Source of the DNA: Portulaca oleracea
Lineage: Eukaryota; Streptophyta; Magnoliopsida; Caryophyllales; Portulacaceae
Reading direction: 5' to 3'
NCBI GenBank assembly: GCA_029582165.1
Contig: CM055893.1
Span: 28,671,679-28,735,678, forward strand
Length of the DNA stretch: 64,000 nucleotides
The notes under the pieces are model-generated. The model was not told the DNA's origin and ran no database searches. It saw nothing but the letters and a program-made list of their open reading frames with translations. Shown here in pieces: positions 31,505 to 43,296 of the stretch. Positions within the stretch are counted from its first letter, which is position 1; every line of letters starts with the position of its first letter. A program made the position numbers and the translations under genes.

Positions 31505-32213
31505 GCCATATGTGAGAGTGATGACGAAGTTTAGGAAGTATGCATCAATTTACCACTCGAGAAAGGAAAGATGATGCTAGTTATCCTTGCAATCCTCACA
31601 CTTGATAACCAAATACCGATCATTCCTACGGAACCCGGGCTTAGGTTAGGTTGAGTAGTTTCGGATGATTCGGTGAATTGTTTAGCAATTCCTACAATAC
31701 CTCTCCATTAGATGTTGATACTCTTGATGTCGAGAGGTTATAAATTATCTCTCAACATCGAATTGGAGAGTTATGGATGGTTTAATTAGATGCTAATATA
31801 CATTGATGTGTGATTAGTGTCCGATTAGGAGAATTAGGCCATTATGCTATCTAGAAACCATCCCTATAGGAATAGTGATTAAATCTAGGGAGTAAGCATC
31901 AAATCCTAATTCTAGCGAGAGGGATTCGGGTCTAATTCAATAGCCTAATTCCGGTGTTGAATCGCTTGCCAATGAATCATGCCTAAACCCCTTCACCAAC
32001 CCTTGTTCTCTAGTTAAGAGGCCCGATAATACCTCTGAGCTCTTTCCCTTTTTAATTGTAACTTTGCTTTTGTCGTTTAGCCCATGTGTCTGCTAAAACT
32101 CAAAACCTCGAACATCAAGCCTAATTGATGAGTGCTCCATAGATTCTTGGGTTCGGAAGACCCAACTCCCTGTGGATACGACAATTACACCCTTACTATG
32201 GTGCGATTGAACA

Positions 32214-32524
32214 GAAATCAGCAAGGGGAATGCACATCAAAAAACAAACCATGATGGGCTCACAACCACCACCACCAACAACCGCCAACCTCAACAAATT
32301 CTAACAATTCCAATTCAACACAACCAAACACTAGTTCCAACCATTCAACAACAAATCCCAATAACAATCAATGAACACAGGGGATGGGGTACCCAAATTG
32401 CTCATCAAAATCAAGAACACCAAGAATAACAACAAATCACCACCAAACAACAATTTACAAATCTGGGCACAAACAATACACCCTAAAACAAATTATGTGT
32501 TATATGCCTAGCTCTGATACCAAA
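32214..32524 (-). other. leader remnant and PBS of a minus-strand LTR element
   Basis: GCTCTGATACCA at 32511-32522 is the reverse complement of TGGTATCAGAGC, the initiator-Met tRNA primer site. The region to its left is CAA- and CCA-rich, like a leader. An LTR (starting TGAAGG at 32525) would lie to the right. The left side is cut by element D. Confidence 0.6.
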
Positions 32525-34903
32525 TGAAGGGTAACGAGGGAGTAGGGACTTAGGTTCACACAAATCATGCGAATGATGGAAATCTACACATAGAACTCAT
32601 ACACATAACAACTATTTTTAGGGTTTTGGGATTTTGTTAATAAACAAGAACTAAAACAAGAATTGAAAGGATATGGGCAATTATATAAAGTAAGAACTCA
32701 ACAAATTGAACTATGATAGTCAAGAACATGCACAAGGATTTTCCACAAGCAAAGGAATTTGAATCATTCAAGAAATATCTGTTTCGTCCGCAGTATAATG
32801 CGGGTTTGTTTATCGTATCCACAAGGAGTTGGGGTGATCCTAAAAGTCACTCAAACTCTCACCTACTAGGTTTAGATTTCATGATTTTTGAGAGGTTTAG
32901 AAACTAAAAGAAGACACACTAAAAACCACAAAAAGGAAGGAAAAGGCTCGAGGGTCAGTCTTTCACCGCCTAACGATCACCCAAATCACGAGTAAGTCTC
33001 GGTCAGGACATTAAGCCAAGATAGAAGCTGAGTTATTGCAAGAATTAAGCCACTCTGGGGCCTCTCCCGAGGTATACCCGAATTTATCCCTAAAGGTTTG
33101 TCCACTAAATGAATGAGGACGCGCCTAAAGGGCTTAATATGTAAATCACCCTACCCGAACTTCTCCACTAAATGAATGAGGAGTTATTCGGATATCCATC
33201 CAATCACCCTAGAGATCGTGTTTAAGTAGGTTTAGCGAGCTTCCACTACTTACTAAACCCCACAATCAAAAGAGTTTTTGGATGAAAACCTCATAAAATA
33301 TGGCCTAATGCCCTAACTAAGCCAAACCCTAGAAAAGAGATCTCATTAGGGATTAAAACCTTCCCCTAAGCCAAAGATAAACTAGCCACTAATCATTTTA
33401 TTAACAAACTAAAACTAATAAAAACCCTAAACCCTAAAGACATCTAAAAACCCTAAACAAACAATCACTAACCTAAAGAAAACCCTAAAACTGACTTAGA
33501 CAAATTCTGGCCCAAAACTACTAAGGCCCAAAGAGACGGGCCCAAAAATACTAATAACCTAAAGTAACCCAAAACCTAATACTAAGACTTAACAGACCCA
33601 ACTAAACCTTAATAACCCTAACAACTTTAAAAACATTTAACCCTAAAGCCAACCCTAATCCTAATCTGACCTAAACAGACTCTAATAACCAAACACAGAT
33701 TGACTCTAACCCTAATAATCTAACTTAACTTGAACAGAAAGAAGCAAACCCTTGTGCAATAATTACTCTAACCGAACAAAAAAAGAAAAGAAGAGAAGAA
33801 GGAACCTGGGGACGAAAGAAAAGAAAACAGAGAAAGAACAAACGGAACAAAGAAGAAACAATTGGCAACCAAAAACAGAGCAATGAGAAACAGGGGAGAA
33901 ATCAATCAAATACAGATAAGAAAATGAACACAAAATCAATGAAATAGAGCAGAGTAAAACGAACGACATTAATTCCAGAATCAAAACCAAAAGTTCAAAA
34001 CAAACCCTAGAAATCGACTAACAAGAATAGCAGAACAAAGATATCAAATTAAACCTAGATCTAGACATGCAATTGCAAGTAAAACAATAACCTAACCCTA
34101 AGGATGGAGGCATGGGTTGTCATCCCCAAAACCAACCATCAAAATCTCGAATGGCTCTTCTCTCTTCATTTATAGCCGAATCTCAAACCTCCATCTCGAA
34201 TCTCGACCGTCGATGTACCAACCTTTGAAGGGCGGAGATGGATTCAATTTGGTTGCCTGCAACGAAGGTGTTGGAGTGTGTATACGGAAATGGTGGTGCA
34301 TCTAAACCTCTACGAATTGTACTTCTTCAGTTGCTCTGCGAATCTGAAACGAGAAGAGAAAAAGAGTGAGTGAGAGATTGAAGAATATCGCGAGAAAATG
34401 GGGATGAGAGAAGAGATGAAGAGAGAAGGAGATGAGAATGAGAATGGTGTTGAGGTGGTGGGTGTGTTCGTGGGTTGTGTTTGCAGAAAGGAAAAAGAAG
34501 AATCAGAAAGAAAGTGAGGGGGAAAGTGAGGGGGAAAGGGACGGGAAATGAGAAAGAAAGACAAAAGGGGGAATTGAAGATTAGGATAATTAGATATTAG
34601 GGTTAGGCGGAGAGTGGGCTGAGGGTTTGGGTAGAAGATGGAAAAGGGTTTGGGACACGTGGGGATAGAAGAGGATGAGTGGAGTTAGTGGGGTAGGTTG
34701 GGCTGAATTGAAGTAAAAGAAGAGGGGAATTGGGTTGGATAGAGGTAGGACTAGATTAGGTTTTTATTTTATTTCTAAATTTTATAATTTTGATTCAATT
34801 AATAATAAAAGTAACTAAATCACTTAGGTGAAATAAAACATAACAAAAATATAAAAATGCATAAAAATATAATAATAAATCCTAATTTAATTATTGCAAA
34901 CAA
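32525..34903 (-). repeat. LTR-like debris, minus strand (includes family H)
   Basis: TGAAGGGTAACG at 32525 starts a possible LTR next to the PBS. At 32807 TGTTTATCGTATCCACAAGG gives the reverse of the family signature CTCC-TGTGGATACGA, so a second LTR end lies here. CTCGAGGGTCAG at about 32947 is shared with family F. CCACTAAATGAATGAGGA occurs twice (33108, 33169). 33270-33760 is dense in CCCTAA words and 34340-34560 is GA-rich. I see no gene. Right boundaries and target duplications could not be fixed. Confidence 0.4.
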
Positions 34904-36000
34904 GCATAAAGTCATAGATAAAGGAGAGAAAATCTAGCAAAATACGGAATAAACAATATCTCACAAAGAGTGGAGAAGAAACTCACACTCAGACCAAAAA
35001 GAAATCAACCAGCAAATTCCTCGCAAAGGATTGCTTTCATTGAATTTGGGTTTGAAAACCCTCAATTACAATCTCCCAAGTGGAGAGAATTTGTGGCTAA
35101 AACCTATAAGCTTTAAAAACCTAACTCCAATGGATGGGTTTTACATGTGTATATATAAAGGACAGGATACCAAGGGAATTACACAAAAAGAGGGAGAAAC
35201 AAAAAGGGGGAAGTTGGACTTAAAACCCGATTCCAAGAAACATTGCGGGGGCAACGACCTTCTTGCAGACGCGACATGACACACATCACGGTTGCGACAC
35301 AAAATGTCATGAGTTTGACTAGCATCGGGAATCAGAACCAAAATATGTTGTCTGGAGGGTCACGAGTGGGACCTCTAGGGTTGCGGGTGTGATCATGGGT
35401 TGGTCGCGGCTGCGACTCAGGTAGTCATGGGCGTGACACTGGGCGATTCTCGAACAAAGTCTTCTCCATGTCGCAAGGCTGCGGGCGCGACGCCGTCTAA
35501 CAATTTCAAGGCTTAAGGGGGGTGTCCCAGGCGCAACCAAGTTTGATTGGGGCGTGACTCAAGGCATCGAGCCTTGTCATGGGCGTGACCTACAAGGTCG
35601 CGCCTGTGACTCCATCACTGTCAAGTCTTCTCCCATGCTTGGCTTACACAACGAATTTCATCCCGCCTTGTTATTCGTGCTTATAATCTCGAGGCCCCTG
35701 AGAAGACCTGAGAGGGGTCCTGATGACGATCCGAAACTATGACCTATGGCCTGAGATCTTCCTTGAAATGAACACTGCCCCTAATGATGATCCGAAAGAC
35801 CCTCCAAGTACCCATATCTACCTTTAAATGGATCTTGTGGCCGAGTTTGAACTATGGAGACGGAGGGGTGGCTTTAAGCGAGCCGACAACCATAGGTGGA
35901 CCAAAATGGGACCAACCCCGATATACTTCAAAAGCTTAATTTTGACAAAGAACAATTAGATTCAAAACTAAATTTCAATTTAGAGTTATATTGAAACCTA
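34904..36000 (-). repeat. LTR-like remnant (family G) with palindromes
   Basis: A minus-strand TATA-like CTTTATATATACAC lies at about 35148-35160. To its right, upstream on the minus strand, inverted repeats of the GTCATGGGCGTGAC and GTCGCGGCTGCGAC type occur near 35390-35620. The arrangement mirrors families C and F. No coding region. The boundaries are not resolved, and element B is inserted at its right edge. Confidence 0.4.
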
Positions 36001-36005
36001 TATAT

Positions 36006-37535
36006 TGTAGACACCGAATTTTGTACCGATTAATTTCACTCGAGAAAATTGTGCCAAAAATAAGTTTTCTTAAACCAAAGAAAATAAGAAGGCCACTGGG
36101 CCTTTCCCGTTTTCAAAACAAGCCGGCTGTGCCAAAAATCCCACAGAACAAAGGAAGGCTCGGCGACCTTCCTCATTTCTCTAGGCCTCCTGCAGCCTAA
36201 TAGTGCGCGCCCCAGCAGGAAAAATAGGAAGGCCCGACGACCTTCCTCAATTCTTTGGACCGGGAATGCAATTGCCTACGTGGCAATCCGTGTGAGGTAA
36301 AATCGAAGGCTCATAGGCCTTCCTCTTCAAATGTGATATCCGCGCCAATTTTTTTCCCTCATTTTCCATGCAATCCGATGATCACCGCCGGTTGACTTCT
36401 GACCGTTGACCTGAGCAAGGCTGCCGGGACTTGCGATTGGCATAGAGGGCATGATTCATGGGATCATGTCCCTCTCCTTCCATCCTCACCAGCTCACCCT
36501 CTAACTATAAATACCCCTCTCATCCACACTCATAGCATCAACTTTCATCATCAATAATCCCCATATTATCACCTTCTACTCTCTCTATAATCATCCTCCT
36601 ACACCCTTATCCTCTCCATTTCTCTATTCTTATTACATCATACTCGCAAAATTCCCTTTCATCATCCATATCATCATCACACCAACTATAAACCACATCT
36701 CCAACCAAATAACCTTCATTCCAAGCCATTATCAAGTCACAGTCAAGGGTTCATCATATGGAGTTCGATCTTCAATTCATCATATCGAAGTTCTAAGTGA
36801 GGTTCGTTCATCCTTAAAGTTTCAATAATGTAGTTTATTTTATGTAAACGTGTTATTTGTACAATCATTTTGTAAAATCATCATTCTTTTATTTCATTTG
36901 CATGTTTGAGTAATAACTTCATGAAATTTATTAAAAGTTCTCCCCGCTCAATTTCATTTCAAGTTTGATTTTAGTCGAGTCTGTTTTCTAACAGGCGGAT
37001 TCGAGAACAATTTTAATTCTCGAATTCGTAACCTTGCCCCTAAACATAGAATTCGGGTTCGTAGACTGGAGTCATTATAACTATTTTATGGTTTGTCGGT
37101 TTCCTTAAATCGACTGGGGACTCTTTCATTTTTATATAATCTCTTTTTATTATTTAACGTGAATGTTTATTACGTTGATAGAATTTATAAAATAATTTAC
37201 ATAAATCAATTATCCGATCTGGAGTCCGCACAAGAGAAAATAACGTAAGAATTATTCAAGGTCACATGGCCTTTGATTTTTCTAAGTATTTTCTATTGGG
37301 TTTTGGATCGGATTCGAATCGAGTCTTTTGTGAAATTATTTGTAAATTAATTTGATGTAATTTCAAACATGTGAATAATAAAAATTGATTATTGAATAAA
37401 TAAAAAGTTACCCCCCGAAAATGAATTTCATAAAATGAAAATATCCTTATTTAAGGATTAAGCAACCTTAGTCGGCTCCTGATCATTTAAGTAGCGCATC
37501 GCAGAAAAGGGGTCACCATTTTCCGGGGTCCTACA
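36006..37535 (+). repeat. element B 5' LTR, 1530 bp
   Basis: It runs from TGTAGACACCGAA to GGGGTCCTACA. B-type quasi-palindromes are centred near 36096, 36162, 36236 and 36312, upstream of TATAAATACCCC at 36506. A further similar word, AAGGTCACATGGCCTT, lies at about 37258-37274 in the U5 side. Confidence 0.93.
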
Positions 37536-37538
37536 GAT

Positions 37539-37556
37539 TGGCGACTCCACTAGGGA
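37539..37556 (+). promoter_or_regulatory. primer binding site of element B
   Basis: TGGCGACTCCACTAGGGA, three bases after the LTR end CTACA. It differs from the site of element A only at one position (A for G). Confidence 0.82.
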
Positions 37557-40265
37557 CTTAAACTTAAAAAGAGGGTAAATTTTAAAAAAATCAAGTTAAT
37601 TTGAAATTGTAAAAGGGAGAAAGTTTGTTTATCTCACGATTTTATTATTCTTTTAGGCATATTGCATACCGGGCTACTCCATGAGTCTTTTGACACGGGA
37701 GCACAAAGGCAACGGTTTAGGATAAACCTAGGATTTTTTCCCGAGAGCGGGCGGCCACTACTTGTGTGATGCAACCTACATCGCCAAGCATTTGGTCTCT
37801 CCTCTCACCCATGTTATACTCCAAGGCTTCCTTAAAGTCCGACGACCAACACCTTACACACTTTATCCATAAACTTTATATGGGTGAAGTGCACCGACGG
37901 GAGAACATGTGGTATGCCATCCTATCCTAACCTTAATAATTCATGAATATAGAGCCCCGGTTTAGGGTACCCCTCATGTTGTATGCTATATGGATATATG
38001 TTCCCCTTCCCCTTTCTTTTTTGTAAAGAGTCGACCCTAATTTAGAGGCTTCGTTCTAGTCCATATAAAATTTATTGGGTTGAGAATATGATTATTTATT
38101 AATTAGAATAATTAACCCAAATGCATTATGGCTAGCCCAGTGGACTACCCCATTTATGTACAAAGGTTGATTATTTTAATTAATAAATAAAAATTGACTC
38201 ACTTTTGATGATATTATATGACCCTTTACGATGTTCTCTTAATAAAGGTAAAAAAAAAAATAAATTGACTAAAGTCCAACAAAGTCAATGGATAGCGTCT
38301 TAGACTGCATAATAGTCACTAAGCTCGAGTAAATAAATCTATAGATTTAATTATTAAATCCATCACATTTATGTCCGGCCCATTGTTTAGGCCCAACCAT
38401 ATTGGATTTATCAAATAAGCTTATAAACTAGTTATATGTTCTGTCTCATTTCGAGCCGAATTGATACCGTTAATAAAGGGTTTTTGCTTGTTTTAATCCC
38501 CTATTTATGAATAAGTTATGATAATTTTGTGTTTTGTAGGTTAAATCAAAGGAAACGAGTAAAGGGAAAACAAAAGTGCATGAAAAATCCATCGTCCGCA
38601 ACAAAAACAGGCCCAACACAGACCGTGTCAGCCTAACACGGATCATATTTGCTAGCTGAACGATAAAGAACGAAGCGACCAGTGGCAAGCACCATGGACC
38701 CTGGTAGGTCAACACGGACCATGTTGACCAGCCATGGACCGTGTTGAGACTGGGCTTTTGAAGAAACGAAGCAAAGAAAATAGCGCGCATCACGGGCAGC
38801 CCGTAGCAGCCACCACAGACCGTGGTAGGCCAACACAGACCGTGTTGACCAGCCACGAACCGTGTTGGCTGGCGTCTTTTTTTTTTTCCGCGGCGGCTGA
38901 TTATGGTTTTGGGAGTTTATTATTTTCTTTTCCTTTCCTAAACTTTGTTATATATACATAATGCATTAGCCTTTAGCAATTATTAGATTTTAGTTTTAGT
39001 TTTAGTTTTAATTTAGTCTTAGTCTTTAGTTTCCTTAAGTTTTCTTTCAATTCCTCGATTGTAATCACATTCTCTTTCAAGATTAATTCAAGTTCTAGTT
39101 CTTTCCTGTTCTTTACTTTCTGTTTCGCTATTCTCAATTTGATTAGTGTTAGTTCCCACAAATTCCACCTTTTTTAGTGAAGAGGAGGATTAAGGTTCCT
39201 CGAATTCTCCCTTCAGTTGAGGATTCGAACAGTCTTAGTAATCTAAATCACGCCCTTTCTTGTTTGTTCGGGAGGAAGATCGGTGATTCAAGATTAAAAG
39301 AGGAGAATATCGATAGAAAGAAATATGCATTCAGTAATGTTTGCTATTTTCAATTCTGTAATTAGTTTAGTTTATACTTTCATAGTTTTTAATTGCTTCC
39401 TTGAATATGCTCTTGATTTCTAGTTTAGTTTCTTGTTGTTGTTCTAGTAGTTAGGTTTTGTTTTCAATTTCATGTTTTCTTTAGTTTCCATTGTTTTCAA
39501 TTCATAATTAGTTTAGTTTAAATTATTTACTACTTCCTACAATTTGAAACCTTACCAAACCAATTTCCTAAAAACCCGACACACCATCCTTATGGATTCG
39601 ACAACCCTACTCTCAGGAAACCCAATTTCTACAACCGAACATTATAACTCGCTTATTGTTGGCTTTATTCAGTCCTTAACAATATCTATTTTCCCTGAGT
39701 AAATAATAAAAGTAAAATAAAAAAAATAGAAGCGAAAATAAAAAAATATGTTGTCGGTCTTGTTGAACATTATATTAGTCAACGTAGCTAGAGCTGTCTA
39801 AGTTTGTTGGGCCAAGTTACGGATTCTCCTTAAAAAAGTTGGCCTGTGGATTGGGCCCATCCGAACTGGGAAACACTGAGTTGTGCCTTCCAACTTACAA
39901 ATAACCTGCTATATTTGACTTTATTCGGCCCTTTATGAAGTTCTGGTGTTAAGCTCATATAGAGTTAGGTCATGCACTCCCAAAAAGTGGGTGAGTCTCT
40001 TGTGTCAGCATACAAGTGTCGAGTCTGTTAGGGTCTCATATAGGTCTCTTAGGGCATGCATGCATCGAGTAGAAAGTGTGAGAGTAAAACACTGGGTTTC
40101 TAACTAAGAATTTCCATGCAGGGACCATTGGAGATCGACTAAAAGCCCGCACTAGAGATCCACGCACCAGTCGTTTGGTTCCAAATCCCCATTACGATCC
40201 ATCTACTACTCGAGACTGCATCATGTCTGGAGAATAATTCCAAGAGGTTCCTGTCCAAAGCACTG
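37557..40265 (+). other. 5' leader of element B, interrupted by a solo LTR
   Basis: Non-coding leader homologous to 22949-24225. The solo LTR at 38437-39641 splits it. No ORF1 is seen. Short AT-rich tracts, for example an A run near 38250. Confidence 0.7.
38437..39641 (+). repeat. family-E solo LTR with TSD TTATA
   Basis: It starts TGTTCTGTCTC and ends CAACCGAACA. TTATA flanks it on both sides (38432-38436 and 39642-39646), and the flanking leader joins perfectly when the segment is removed. TATA at about 38949. Palindromes of the CAACACGGACCGTGTTG type at 38613-38865 lie upstream, in triplets about 18-20 bp apart. The end has TTATGGATTCGACAACCC, like the CTGTGGATACGAC signature. Confidence 0.92.
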
Positions 40266-41729
40266 AGGCCAACATCACAAAGCATATGGAAGAGCTGTAC
40301 ACCAAGATGCAGGGACTGGTGTACGCTAGTACCTTAGACTAGGTGCAGTAAGATAGGAAAGAGGCTTAATGAGCAACAAGTCATGGATGGCGTGCTGCAA
40401 GCCATCACCAAGATCAACATCAAATTGGGCCTGAATACGGAGGAGGACGATGAAGAGGTTCATGGATATGAATCTGAGCCTGAGCTTATCAAAACATCAG
40501 CTGAATCTGTAGGTGAAGAATCATTCAAAGGAAAGGCTAAGTATGTCCTGGAGACACCCAAGCTTACAAGGGACTCTGTTGTCAAAGCCCTTGAACAAAA
40601 GCTAGAAAACATCACTAAGGTGATGAGCACTGTGCCAGCCTTTGTTGATAAATACATGGAGGTACCTTTGACTATTCAGCCTATCCTGAAAATTGCTGAC
40701 AAAATTGAGGTGCCTAACATCAAGTTTATGCCATCTGAGAACCCTACTCATCAAATTGAGGAATTCATGAGGCTAGCACCGCTAAACTGAATAGATGTTA
40801 GCTTATACTCTACAGTCTTGCCATCCACTTTAGATGGAGAAGACAAGGTGTGGTATCAGGCTTTACCACCTCAGATCAAAGCTGATTTGAATGAATTATT
40901 CAAGGCAATCGTCACTCATTATAGCCGCATCCAGAACAAGCAAGCTACGGTGGATGACTTAACCACCATGAAACAAAAGGATGATGAATCCTTCCTAGAA
41001 TACTTCGAGAGGTGGCACACCAAGCTATCCCATATTAATGAAACTATACCTCTCTGCCTGCAGTTGTCCACTTTCAAGCGAGGACTCAAGAGCAGCTTAT
41101 CCCGTCACTTGGGATACCATGTCATTAAGAACTTTGATTATCTGAAGGACATCTGTGTCCAAATAGAAGTCATGAATAATGACAAAACTATTGCCCCTAG
41201 TTGGAAAGGTTCTAGCTCCAACAGGAAGGCCACTAGTGCAACTAGCCACCCTCCTAAAATTGTTGAGACTAATTCCATCCAACGCAAAGTGCCTTTTGTG
41301 CCAAAGTACGAGACCTACACACCATTAGATGTTTCTTATACCCAGGCTCTCGACAGGTTGGTCAAGAAGGGTATCTTGATTTTGCCCTTACCAAAACAGG
41401 AGCCAGAGATCAAAGGTAGGAATTGGGATGCTAACCAATTCTGCTGGTACCATCGTTGTCGAGGGCATGATACTGAAATATGATGGACTCTTAAGAACAA
41501 AATCGAAGATATGATAAGGGCAGGGACGCTCCCTATGCCAAAAGTAGCAAAGAAACCCAACAATAAGGATAATCCTATGCATGAGCATGCACATGCTATC
41601 TTCAGTGAGGTCTCTCTCGTCGACCCCTACTCCTTAATTGTCGAAGTAGGTCAACCAATCCCAAGGGAATTTGGGATTCAGGAGGAATTATCCGTCCATG
41701 GCGTTTGGGATAGTAGTGATGATGATTAG
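40266..41729 (+). pseudogene. gag: gag of element B
   Basis: Homologous to gag of element A: YTKMQGLVYAS, LDGEDKVWYQALPPQ, LEYFERWHTKLSHINE, LKSSLSRHLGYHV, and the zinc-knuckle-like block CWYHRCRGHDTE. Stops near 40340-40375, at 40788-40790 (PLN stop) and at 41482 (TGA after HDTEI) break it. The last segment (41511-41729) ends at a TAG where A has lost its own frame by a TGA. Confidence 0.85.
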
Positions 41730-42684
41730 TACAAGTCTTCTGAAGGAGATTGGATCGAGGAAGACAATCAAGCGTCGAGCAGTGTAGTGTTCCTCACTCG
41801 GTCTGACTCGCTACAACAATAGGAACACCATTACCCCAGTGGTTGTCTCTAATCCTGCTCCAGTGGCTGGTAACGACTATCAGACTCCTCCGGAAAACCC
41901 TCTTCTCACCTAACTCAAGAGGACCAAAGCTGAGGTCACCATCTGGAAACTACTATGCACATCGCAGGCTCAAAGGCAAAAGATGCTAGATGCCCTTAAT
42001 GCACTAACTGTATCTCCTACAATGACCCCTGAATCCCTGGTCGCTCACGTGACCCCCAACCAGGGGATAATTGCCTTTGAAGATAAAGACTTACCTACAG
42101 GAGAAGCATCCCACAACAAAGCCCTGTACCTTACAGTGCAATGCTCGAATAAGACTATTCCCTTGGTGCTAGTAGATAATGGATCAGCTGTGAATGTGTG
42201 CCCTTGGAGAACGGCACAGAAGTTAGGGGTTCTGCAGCAACACTTGATCCAAAATGGGCTACAACTTCGACCATATGACAACTGTCCCCGAAAATCAGTT
42301 GAGTCCATAATTCTGCCTATCATCATGGACCAAATCACTCGGAATGTTGAATTTGTAGTACTTGACGTCCCCGCTTCCTTCAATCTACTTTTAGGGAGGC
42401 CTTGGCTTCATGAGTGCAATGCCATAGAATCTACTCTACACCAGAAAGTGAAGATGTACATGTTAGTCCAAGGTCAAGTGATCACGATCTTGGGAGAACC
42501 TATCAATGCTTTATTCACCCCTAAGCAACTGACCTTGGAGGTGAAACATAGTTCTATTAATGAAGAGTTGCATAACTTTGAAGTAGTGGCGGTTTTGAGC
42601 AAGGATGAAGCTCAATTTTACTTTGATCCCTACTCAAACCCCAAGGTCCATTCAATTCTTAAAAGGCAAGGCTACTTTCCTTGA
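41730..42684 (+). pseudogene. pol: aspartic protease region of element B
   Basis: An open segment 41983-42684 with VLVDNGSAVNVCPWRTAQKL, the intact DNGSA active-site version, and FVVLDVPASFNLLLGRPW. The upstream linker (41730-41980) has stops. A TGA at 42682-42684 separates it from the G-patch-like segment. The catalytic site looks better preserved than that of element A. Confidence 0.82.
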
Positions 42685-43296
42685 ATGCCATTAGGAAAGA
42701 ACTCGAAGAATAGGATTCCACTTGTGATAAAGACCTTCAAGCAAAAGGGAAGATTTGGCTTTGGGTATAAACCGACCGCCAAGGAGGTCAATGTTGCAAA
42801 GATGGCGATCGCTGAGCAAAAGAGGATGGACAATCCTCCTACGCTATACAAAATGAAACCATACCCTCTTACTCAGAATGGGCAATTCGCTAAGGAGGGG
42901 GACGACTTCCCTTACTATGGTTTTCCGGAGCCAATCTACCTTAAAGGCCAAGGAATACAGGTGACTACGATAGAAATTTTCAAGGACTATTCCACTAATA
43001 TGGCTACAGTCTTTGTCCCAGCTCGAGACAAGCAGCCACCATTAGAGTGGACTCATCTCGTTGGGAGTGGCATATATGGCATGCTGTTCGGACAAGAAAC
43101 TACGCCAAAGAAGACTGAGCTGATGTTGTTATCGTTGCACTGTCCAACCCAGGGTTCGACCCAAGTCTTATTATTACCGAAGATGGAAAAGCTAATGCGG
43201 TCTCCTGGGTCGATGCTGAAGAGAATAGTTTTATCCTGTCTGTAGGAGTGTATGTCGCTAAGGTCATTGAGTAGGGTCCTAAAAGTCTAGAGTCGG
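42685..43296 (+). pseudogene. pol: G-patch-like linker of element B
   Basis: The frame 42685-43245 has MPLGKNSKNRIPLV and GRFGFGYKPTAKEV, the counterpart of the Gly-rich block in A (GLGYKP). A frameshift near 43120 replaces the acidic linker seen in A. Stops lie just before the RT frame. Confidence 0.65.

Larger units (their letters stand above)
25922..32213 (+). mobile_element. element D: pol-less Athila/Tat-like LTR element
   Basis: The 5' LTR survives only as its last 39 bp (25922-25960), which match the end of the 3' LTR at 32173-32213 with a short indel and a substitution. A degraded PBS follows at 25964 (TGGCGTTGTTG...). The internal part is only about 3.5 kb, with a short N-terminal frame, a copia fragment and a conserved 3' module, and then the 3' LTR at 29522-32213. 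Element A interrupts the 5' LTR. There is no pol, so it depended on another element for mobility (inference). Confidence 0.65.
29522..32213 (+). repeat. 3' LTR of element D, with a MITE inside
   Basis: It begins TGGGTGCCTAGG after the purine tract and ends GCGATTGAACA. Near the end is CTCCCTGTGGATACGAC, a signature also present near the ends of families F and H. Palindromes GTCACGACCGTGAC and variants are spread over 29821-30149. A 630 bp MITE occupies 30875-31504, so the LTR itself is about 2.05 kb. Two related 80 bp blocks (about 30705-30785 and 31695-31775) flank the MITE. Confidence 0.65.

Noticed and set aside
33270..33760. Interstitial telomere array
   Set aside because: The CCCTAA words are not in a continuous 7 bp register, so a true telomere tract is not supported.
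32807..34903. A complete solo LTR (family H) with TG/CA ends
   Set aside because: The left end and signature are good, but no 5 bp duplication matches at the candidate right end, so I list it only as LTR-like debris.
38470..38856. 128-codon minus-strand frame in the leader of B
   Set aside because: It is inside the U3 of the family-E solo LTR and covers the palindromes; no similarity to a protein family.
37557..40265. Ogre-type ORF1 upstream of gag
   Set aside because: No long frame or conserved codons in the leader of B, nor in the homologous leader of A.
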